From NCBI GenBank assembly GCA_041652575.1, contig JBAZHC010000018.1:1-54034 (forward strand): a stretch of 54,034 nt of DNA, read 5' to 3'. Under the pieces are notes generated by a model, which had not been told where the DNA came from, did no database searches, and saw only the letters and a program-made list of their open reading frames with translations. Numbering within the stretch: position 1 is the first letter of the stretch; every line of letters starts with the position of its first letter. This document shows positions 44,897 through 51,854 of this stretch, one piece after another. The position numbers were made by a program, and so were the translations under genes. The stretch is from Phycisphaerae bacterium (GTDB taxonomy: Bacteria > Planctomycetota > Phycisphaerae > Sedimentisphaerales > UBA12454).

Positions 44897-45108
44897 TTTG
44901 TTTTTAAAGCAAAAATGAGGTTCTTCCATTTCTGAATCCTTTCCAAAATACGATTATAAAAAATTTACTCTCATTTGGAATGGCTCAGTTTTCGGGGGGA
45001 AGGTCATATAATATCACACCTAAAAAAATATCTCTGCTATTCCACCATATTATGGCAGTTTTTCAGAGACCCCACTTTTATTTTGCTACGAGTTCTAACT
45101 CCAAGGTA

Positions 45109-47421
45109 TCACTCCTTCTTTGGATCTGATTGGTGTTCTACTTCATCAAAATGTGCTCTATCGGCCAGAGACACGTGGCCGTAAACACGTCCATCGTCCA
45201 GAGGATTGGCAGTACGTTTTTTAAGGTCGCGAAACATGGCTCGTGTGTCGATGATTCCTCCAATAAGAAACCATACCGTTGAAACCGTACCTATGATAAT
45301 CGAAGTAACTACTGTGGCAATAAAGAAGTATATGCTCCATGATTCAGATGACCACGGTGAAAACCAATTCCAAAGCAGCACACCACAGAACATTATACCG
45401 AAACCGTAGACAACAGACCAAATGAAAGCAGACCATGCGATAATTTTGTCGCCGATTGTGTATTCCGGAGTGATGCAGATAAGTTTCTTAAAAGAGCTGC
45501 GCCATGTCCAACGGATTTTTTCGTCAGAAGCACTGTTTTCATCGCGATATTTACCGCGGTGGAAAAGACGATCAAGATTATATGGCTCCTTATAAGTAAG
45601 CAAGGAACCTATAATATAGGCTGCCACGGCAAAGAGGATGGACATAAAATAAATTTCCATCGAGTTAATCGGGGCTTTTGTCGGGTCCATAACCCAAACT
45701 ACGTACGGATGAAACGGGCTAGATATCGTTGTCAAAAAATTACCGACCGGCTCAACATATCCGGATTTTTCCAGCCATGGATAGATAATACTTGTCCAGT
45801 GACGCTGGCAAATTAACCCTGTAACTGCAGTTCCGGAGCCGAATATCAATGCACACCATGCACCAAAAGTTGTGCCGAATCGGGTATATAATCCGCCAAT
45901 CATAATCGGGCCTGATGCTCCAACCCAGACCCCGACCATAAGAGTGACGAACATAAAAATATAGTCCAACTGTTTAAAAAACAAAGAAACCGCAAGGAAA
46001 AATAATGCCGTCCCAAGTGAACACAACCTGATATAAGTCAAATGCTCTTGTATGGATAATGGAGTTTTCCGTAACGGCACAATCACGTCTTGAATAATAG
46101 TGCTCGATGCGTTGAAAATACGCGAAGCATCCGTTGACAGTAACAACATTATCATTAGGAGTGTAAACAAACCCATCAGCACCGGCGAGAAAAGATTCCC
46201 AAGCATTGTCGGCATCATCATCTGGTTATAAAGCGTTTTGAATTCCTGGAAAACCGCATTACCATTGTCCGGTTGATTTTCACATATTGCTGTACGGGTG
46301 GCATCCCAAAACTGAACATCAGGATTGTTTTCGCGGGAATAAGGCGCATCAACTCCGATTTTATGCGGTATGGGCTTAAGGGTAGAAACCTCTACCAAGA
46401 CTCGCTTGACAGAATCAGAGTTTTCAATGACTTCCTCTGCAACTTTCTTAGTAAGTTCAATCCGTACTTCATGCGATTTAGAAGAAAATTTATCGGAAAA
46501 CATGAAGACGATAACAAAAATGCTGATCAAAATAGTCATAGTACTTGAAAAACCCTGACGCCATGCTCCAAGAATGTTGGCCATTTTCTGCTCATGCGGA
46601 TTACGGGCGGCATTAGTAGAATCATTACCAAGCCATGCCCCACGGCCAAGAATCGTCGAGGTTATGATAACGATCAATGCAAAAAGATTAAAGTCACGAA
46701 GCTCGGAAATATCCATTGGATTGAGAAAGCTCTCACCGTGAACACGGTCCAGCATCACCGGAGTTACATCAGAGAACCATGATATCTGAGTTAAAACAAA
46801 CACAGTGAAAACAATAAAGATCGGATAACTGATCATTCCCTGAAAACAATCTGTAATCAAAAGTGAAATTCGTCCTCCGGGCCACAAAACAGCCATAGCC
46901 ATTGCCATTGCCAAGGCAACCAATATACCGTATGTCGGCATCTCGAAACCCAATATCGGTATCTTGTGTGGGATTCCAATAAAGTAAATGAAAAAGCGAA
47001 CAGCAACTGCTGGTCCTATTGAATTAGCAATCATCTCAGATAAAGTCCTGACTATTGCGGCAACAATACGAAACGAACGACTGTAACGTATTTCCAAAAA
47101 TTGCCCCATCGAAAGACAACGAGTCTGTCTGAACCTATAAACACAATAACCTGTTAAAGACATAAAGATAGTTATAGGAATAGTGGTTACCGACCAAAAT
47201 CTAAGTGCCAATCCAGATTGATAGTATTGTTCAACTGCCGCAATTAAGGTGATTACTGAAAGAGCAACAGCCAAATCGCCTACGCTGATAACATAACGGC
47301 CGGCTACACGGCCGCACGCCAAGTAGTCTGCAACGTCACGGACATACCTCTTTGAGTAAAATGCTATCCCTAATATAAACAGGACTGGAAAAATGACAAT
47401 TAACCAACTAACTAAAGTCAT
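45109..47421 (-). CDS. Sodium/solute symporter (SSS) family transporter
   Basis: 770 aa from the ATG at 47421, which has GGGG 8 nt upstream; an ATG 12 nt earlier has none. About 13-15 hydrophobic segments are visible. Family features include VRDVADYLACGRVAGRYVISVGDLAVALS, GRGAWLGND, and LLLSTDASRIFNASSTIIQDVIV. A long soluble insertion lies at about 290-385. SSS members carry sugars, sialic acid, uronates or amino acids with sodium. Its position divergent to GH2 and GH10 genes suggests uptake of a plant-polysaccharide product. Confidence 0.9.
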   Translation of the reverse strand: MTLVSWLIVIFPVLFILGIAFYSKRYVRDVADYLACGRVAGRYVISVGDLAVALSVITLIAAVEQYYQSGLALRFWSVTTIPITIFMSLTGYCVYRFRQTRCLSMGQFLEIRYSRSFRIVAAIVRTLSEMIANSIGPAVAVRFFIYFIGIPHKIPILGFEMPTYGILVALAMAMAMAVLWPGGRISLLITDCFQGMISYPIFIVFTVFVLTQISWFSDVTPVMLDRVHGESFLNPMDISELRDFNLFALIVIITSTILGRGAWLGNDSTNAARNPHEQKMANILGAWRQGFSSTMTILISIFVIVFMFSDKFSSKSHEVRIELTKKVAEEVIENSDSVKRVLVEVSTLKPIPHKIGVDAPYSRENNPDVQFWDATRTAICENQPDNGNAVFQEFKTLYNQMMMPTMLGNLFSPVLMGLFTLLMIMLLLSTDASRIFNASSTIIQDVIVPLRKTPLSIQEHLTYIRLCSLGTALFFLAVSLFFKQLDYIFMFVTLMVGVWVGASGPIMIGGLYTRFGTTFGAWCALIFGSGTAVTGLICQRHWTSIIYPWLEKSGYVEPVGNFLTTISSPFHPYVVWVMDPTKAPINSMEIYFMSILFAVAAYIIGSLLTYKEPYNLDRLFHRGKYRDENSASDEKIRWTWRSSFKKLICITPEYTIGDKIIAWSAFIWSVVYGFGIMFCGVLLWNWFSPWSSESWSIYFFIATVVTSIIIGTVSTVWFLIGGIIDTRAMFRDLKKRTANPLDDGRVYGHVSLADRAHFDEVEHQSDPKKE

Positions 47422-47773
47422 AAAATACCCCATAAAACGATTTTGATATACCGCTAAAACTGTTTTTCCATCCTACCAACGCAGATTGTACGCCTTTAGA
47501 TACCATATCGATTAAGTTTTCAAGTTTTGGAGGCACATACTGTCATGATACTATTCTTTAAAATGTCTTATATTATGCCTCTGTTATATTGCTAAACTGT
47601 GCATTACCAAGTACATAATTCGGTTTTTCCAATAAAACCTCTTGACGATTCAACTTCTATATAAGTATAATTATATAATTAGAAGCGGGTATGTCAACCA
47701 TTTTTATTTGATGAGGAGTATACCCCACTCATTGTTAAGACATAATATAGACTTGTTTAAGAAGGATTCACTG
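47422..47773. other. Intergenic region upstream of the transporter
   Basis: No gene is supported. It contains the candidate plus-strand promoter with overlapping inverted repeat (47642-47690). I find no strong minus-strand promoter for the transporter. Confidence 0.4.
47642..47671 (+). promoter_or_regulatory. Candidate promoter with palindromic operator
   Basis: TTGACG (47642-47647) and TATAAT (47666-47671), spacer 18 nt. An imperfect inverted repeat surrounds the -10: CTTCTATATAA (from about 47654) and TTATATAATTAGAAG (ending about 47685). The position fits a repressor site, but the next plus-strand reading frame is the transposase remnant; GH2 starts 550 nt on. Confidence 0.45.
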
Positions 47774-48048
47774 ATGTCTATCGCTGCGGACCTTCATAAA
47801 GAAATTGAAAGGCTGATGAAATACTATATAATTCTGTCAGATATCATGAGGCTATGGTTAAGTTGCCCCCGATGACATATACTTCGGTAGGCAGGAAAGT
47901 ATCCTGAAAAAACGGCGAGCTTAAAATAAAAACACTTGAAAAAAGAAGACAGTTCAATAATAATGTTATTAATAATCTGGAGCTAAAGCAGAAAGGTGCT
48001 TCCTCTTTAATTGTTCCACTTTTGAAAAAGATGTACAGTTATGTGTAA
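47774..48048 (+). pseudogene. Remnant of an IS3-like (integrase-core) transposase C-terminus
   Basis: Three reading frames together give the usual end of an integrase-core transposase. They are LHKEIERLMKYY (frame of 47774), NSVRYHEAMVK (+1 shift at about 47830), VAPDDIYFGRQESILKKRR (shift at about 47862) and ELKIKTLEKRRQFNN (shift at about 47917). Known elements read ...RYHE...TPxDVYFGRxxxILxRR...KxKTLxRRR at this place. The three frameshifts and missing catalytic part show an old, decayed insertion. It sits between the transporter and GH2 genes. Confidence 0.7.
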
Positions 48049-48057
48049 AATGAAAAG

Positions 48058-48114
48058 TTAAGAAGCGGGCATTTGGAATTGGGTGTGTTGCCCGATACGT
48101 TAGAAATACCCGTG
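48058..48114 (+). repeat. 57-nt duplicated segment upstream of GH2
   Basis: This stretch matches 51752-51808 upstream of the GH10 gene at about 44 of 57 positions without gaps. Shared blocks include GGGCATTTG, TTGGGT and TGTTGCCC. In the same relative frame both can be translated (KKRAFGIGCVAR here, KNWAFELGYVAQ there). Here no start codon precedes it; the frame stays open to 48220, four nt before the GH2 ATG. Confidence 0.6.
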
Positions 48115-48223
48115 ATATGGTTACAGAAAATTTTTCTGGAACATTCGTAAATGTTTTAGGGATAAGCTGTCACGATACATCTGCTAAGCTCTATTATTTG
48201 CGTCAGCAGATTGAAAGATAACT

Positions 48224-51082
48224 ATGATAATTAACGAGGTTAGATTAACAAATCAGTGGGATTTTGTATATCAATTGGATTTGACATTCTCTGATGGCAT
48301 TCCAATTGTGCCGGCAAAAAAAACATTTCAGGCTAAAATTTCCGTGCCTGGTATTTGGGATGATTTTCGGCAGAATATAGAAACTTTGGGCTGTGAAATA
48401 CGTGTCAACCCTGATTACATGCCAGCAGAATATCCTGTTTGCAGTGCAAACATCCCAGATGCGTCTTTGCCATATATCAAAGGAGTTGGATGGTATCGTA
48501 AGAAGGTTGAGATTGCTGAAATAAAAAACAAATTGGCAGTGCTTCATATCGGTGGTGTTCGACTTGAAGCTTGGCTGTGGGTAAATGGACATTATATAGG
48601 CTATCACCTCGGACATTCTACGCCTTTTGAATTTTCAATAGAAAAATATCTCAAACCGAATTCAGCCAACGAGATTATCATAGCTGTTTCTAATCTTAGA
48701 AACGACCGTTCTGGCAGTGCAATTCGAGGCTACAAGGGACATATGGGAGGGATTTATCGCCCCATTTGTGTAAGATTTTCTGGTGAAGTACGAGTAGAGG
48801 ACATTTTTATTCAGGTTCACCAAAACAATTTACAGTTGCATTGGGACGTGGAGTTAGCCGGGGATGTTACCAAAGGAGGTCTCTCGCTTGCGTGGGCCGT
48901 GCATGACCGAAAAACCAAACAAATTATTAAAGAGGGCTGTTTACCAGTATCTGGTCAGCGAGTCAGTTGGGTGAGCAGTGGTGAACATCTTCATTACTGG
49001 TCGGATGTAAAGCCAAATCTTTATGAGGCTGAAATTCGTATTATGAAAAGTAGTAAACTGCTGGATGTCCGAAAACAGGTGTTTGGCCTGCGATCAATAA
49101 GGAGAAAAAATACAACACTTTATCTAAATGACAATCCGGTCTTTCTAAGGGGGTTGACAGAGCATTGTTATTTCCCGGAAACCTGTACCCCACATACGGA
49201 TGTTGTAAAATATCGAGAAAATATAGGTCGCTTTAAAAAATTGGGTTTTAACTGGATACGGTTCCATACTTGGACCCCGCCTGAGGAGTACATGCAGGCA
49301 GCTGACGAGATGGGCATGATGATACAGGTTGAAGCGCCGGTTGGTTACCAAGCAGAGGAATGGATTGATATTTTAAAAACCTGCAGAAAACACCCATCTG
49401 TAGTTATTTACTGTTGCGGCAACGAAGAACTATTGGATGAAAGAAAAATTGAAACATTATTTGAGTCTGCCCAGTTATGTAAGAAATTAACTCCTGATGC
49501 ACTATTTAATCCCCAGGAAGCTCTCCGGGGAATAGAATATGTATGGAATGAAAATGATATAGGCGATGATGTTGTAAAGGAGCCTTTTGAGCATAACGAT
49601 AAACGCCTAAACCGACTAAAAGAGTTTTCAGATGTCTTCGGCCAATATTCATGGGGGTATCTTAGTTACCGCGCAAATCAGGGGGATTGGCGTGAGTTGA
49701 CCAGGAGAATGGTAATTTATGAAAGGCCGTGCTTATCACATGAGGTGGGGATATTGGGAACATTTCTCGATATTTGCCTTGAACAGCAATATAAGAATAC
49801 GCTTATTGGCACTGATTTATATGAAAAAGTGAGAAACCATCTTGAGCGGGAGGGGGTTATTGACCAGGCAAAAGTTTATTACCAAAACTCATGTCTCTGG
49901 GCTAAATCTTTGCGAAAAAATACACTCGAAAATTTGCGGCTGTGTAAATATTTTGCCGGGTATGATTACCTTGGCGCAATTGATTACCATTGGCATAGAA
50001 AAGGTTATACCTGTGGCATAATGAATGAGTTTTATGAATTAAAATATGGCGAAACTCCTGATGAAATTAAAAAATATAATGGCGAGAGTGCGCTGCTTAT
50101 TGATCACCAAAATTGCAGAAACCTGTATTTTGGAAAAGAATTTAAAATAAATGCATACTTGTCGTTTTTTGGGCAAAATCAATTGACAAACGAAACACTT
50201 AACTGGTCCTTACGCGATATCAAGGGGACTTTGTATGCTGATGGAGCCATTGATTGCTGCGAACTAACCAATGGTTGCGTTCAGCAACTTGGAGCCATCT
50301 CTTTTAAGGTTCCGCATTTGACCATGCCCGGCAAACTAACTCTGCAATTAAAACTTAATGGGGCGTATGAGCTTGAAAACGACTGGCATTTTTGGTGTTT
50401 TCCAGAGCCCCTTTCTTCGAAGATGATTTTTTCTGCGGACTCAAAGATTCAGGCAAAGTATTCCAATACTTCAGTTACATTCAAAGCCCTTTCCAGCAAT
50501 GAAAAGACTTGGATAGTATCTGATATTGACCAGACAGTGGTATCGCACCTTTGTGATGGGGGAAATGTTGTGTTGCTTGGGACAGGGCCATTTCCTGCTC
50601 TTCCTATAACTTCTCAGATTGCCAGTGCAGGCAGATCTATAGGTAATAGTGCCACTGTCGTCAAAAAACATCCGGTGTTGGACGTTTTTCCACACGATGG
50701 TTTTTGTGATTGGCAGTTTTTTCCAATGTTCGAAAAAGGGCAAGCTATTGTGTTCAATGATTTAGCTATAGATTTCAATCCGATAATTGAAGTTGTTAGT
50801 ACATACAAAAGAATACTTAAGCAAGCAGCTTTGTTCGAATGCAAAGTTGGTAAAGGTAATCTGCTGGTATGCAGTTTGAATCTTAAACAAGATAACCCCG
50901 CTGCCTGCTATCTTTTCTTTAGCCTTTTGAACTACAGTGCCTGTGACCAAATAGTACCACAGACAGAAGTCGATCCCTGTCAGTTAAAAACTTTGCTTTC
51001 CTGCAAGAAAGATATGAAAACAGATCATTCAATAGATATGGGATTTGATCTAAATGCACAATTACATACATCGTCCCCGTAG
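48224..51082 (+). CDS. Glycoside hydrolase family 2 enzyme, cytoplasmic
   Basis: 952 aa. It has the three N-terminal GH2 domains: jelly-roll (about 1-190, with VGWYRKKVEI, LHIGGVRLEAWLWVNG, and GHMGGIYRPI), immunoglobulin-like (190-295), then the TIM barrel starting GLRSI...NDNPVFLRGLTEHCYFPET. The acid/base is E401 in CCGNEE, and the probable nucleophile E507 in RPCLSHEVG. There is no signal peptide, so it likely cleaves imported oligosaccharides in the cytoplasm. Specificity (galactosidase, glucuronidase, mannosidase, arabinosidase) cannot be read reliably. A C-terminal region of about 250 residues is unassigned. The ribosome-binding site is weak. Confidence 0.9.
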   Translation: MIINEVRLTNQWDFVYQLDLTFSDGIPIVPAKKTFQAKISVPGIWDDFRQNIETLGCEIRVNPDYMPAEYPVCSANIPDASLPYIKGVGWYRKKVEIAEIKNKLAVLHIGGVRLEAWLWVNGHYIGYHLGHSTPFEFSIEKYLKPNSANEIIIAVSNLRNDRSGSAIRGYKGHMGGIYRPICVRFSGEVRVEDIFIQVHQNNLQLHWDVELAGDVTKGGLSLAWAVHDRKTKQIIKEGCLPVSGQRVSWVSSGEHLHYWSDVKPNLYEAEIRIMKSSKLLDVRKQVFGLRSIRRKNTTLYLNDNPVFLRGLTEHCYFPETCTPHTDVVKYRENIGRFKKLGFNWIRFHTWTPPEEYMQAADEMGMMIQVEAPVGYQAEEWIDILKTCRKHPSVVIYCCGNEELLDERKIETLFESAQLCKKLTPDALFNPQEALRGIEYVWNENDIGDDVVKEPFEHNDKRLNRLKEFSDVFGQYSWGYLSYRANQGDWRELTRRMVIYERPCLSHEVGILGTFLDICLEQQYKNTLIGTDLYEKVRNHLEREGVIDQAKVYYQNSCLWAKSLRKNTLENLRLCKYFAGYDYLGAIDYHWHRKGYTCGIMNEFYELKYGETPDEIKKYNGESALLIDHQNCRNLYFGKEFKINAYLSFFGQNQLTNETLNWSLRDIKGTLYADGAIDCCELTNGCVQQLGAISFKVPHLTMPGKLTLQLKLNGAYELENDWHFWCFPEPLSSKMIFSADSKIQAKYSNTSVTFKALSSNEKTWIVSDIDQTVVSHLCDGGNVVLLGTGPFPALPITSQIASAGRSIGNSATVVKKHPVLDVFPHDGFCDWQFFPMFEKGQAIVFNDLAIDFNPIIEVVSTYKRILKQAALFECKVGKGNLLVCSLNLKQDNPAACYLFFSLLNYSACDQIVPQTEVDPCQLKTLLSCKKDMKTDHSIDMGFDLNAQLHTSSP

Positions 51083-51738
51083 TGTGTCAAAAGTTATACG
51101 AGTATAATATTGTTGTAATACAGATGCCACCGTCAAAAGTATTGTTTATGCGGCGATATAGATGAGTGACAATTCTTCATATCATTGCAGGTGTGCTACA
51201 ATATCAATTTTAGTTAAGCATCTAAAATCAAGAAAAATCATTTTGCGGCACTATATGTTGAAGTAAAAACACAAAATTCTTATTATTATGCTAAAAATAG
51301 CGTTTTTTTGCTTAAAAAAAGGCAACTGTAGGAAATGAGGTTGAGAAATAAAATAGTTGACATGCCTACTTCCAACTGTATAATGACACTCATATACAAG
51401 TTGAATCGCAAATGAAATTTGTTAATAATTTGGTTGGTATGCCGTAATGTTATGGCCATGCCATGTTTGTTTGAACCTGATTCATTTTATTTTTTTGGAG
51501 GAAAGTGGTTTTGTGTAATCAATTTGAGTGAAGATTCTTGGTGACCGTTCATGTCCATAGTTTTGGTCTGAGAAAGTAGAGATGGGTACGAGTTTGGAAA
51601 TAATGAGTAGGCAACACGTTTTGAAAGAGTTGTCATCCGAAACGGGTCTGCTTTTGCGGGTGTCCGAAGGCAGCAACTCGGAGGAGTTAGAGGAATTCTT
51701 CGAAAATTCAGCAACCTTGAATACGTTACAGAGAGTTA
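51083..51738. other. Intergenic region between GH2 and GH10
   Basis: It holds a near-consensus promoter (51357-51384) with an overlapping inverted repeat. A 57-codon frame at 51582-51755 has no recognisable content and a poor ribosome-binding site. I see no certain gene, but the length of the leader (about 470 nt from promoter to GH10) is notable. Confidence 0.45.
51357..51384 (+). promoter_or_regulatory. Promoter with operator-like inverted repeat upstream of GH10
   Basis: TTGACA (51357-51362) and TATAAT (51379-51384), spacer 16 nt: both hexamers are perfect. The inverted repeat CAACTGTATA (51374-51383) and TATACAAGTTG (51394-51404) overlaps the -10 and the start point, as expected for a repressor operator. 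Confidence 0.7.
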
Positions 51739-51852
51739 ATGGATTTAAAATTTAAGAACTGGGCATTTGAACTTGGGTATGTTGCCCAAGACCATGAAAA
51801 TGCCCATGAACGATTAGAGGTTTCTTTGGAATTAAAGAAGAAAGGATGCTAA
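51739..51852 (+). CDS. Possible 37-aa small ORF directly upstream of GH10
   Basis: ATG at 51739 with GAGAG a few nt upstream; the stop ends 2 nt before the GH10 ATG and the GH10 ribosome-binding site (AAAGGA) lies within its last codons. The product contains NWAFELGYVAQDHENAHERL and a lysine-rich end. Its first half is the duplicated segment also seen upstream of GH2. It may be a leader peptide, or the leftover of a degraded gene. Function unknown. Confidence 0.35.
   Translation: MDLKFKNWAFELGYVAQDHENAHERLEVSLELKKKGC
51752..51808 (+). repeat. 57-nt duplicated segment upstream of GH10
   Basis: Partner of 48058-48114 (about 77 percent identical, no gaps). Both copies precede a glycoside hydrolase gene, here by about 45 nt and there by about 110 nt. 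Confidence 0.6.
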
Positions 51853-51854
51853 TT

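Noticed and set aside
51582..51755. 57-codon frame upstream of GH10
   Set aside because: It has a poor ribosome-binding site, no recognised content, and overlaps the more plausible 37-codon frame.
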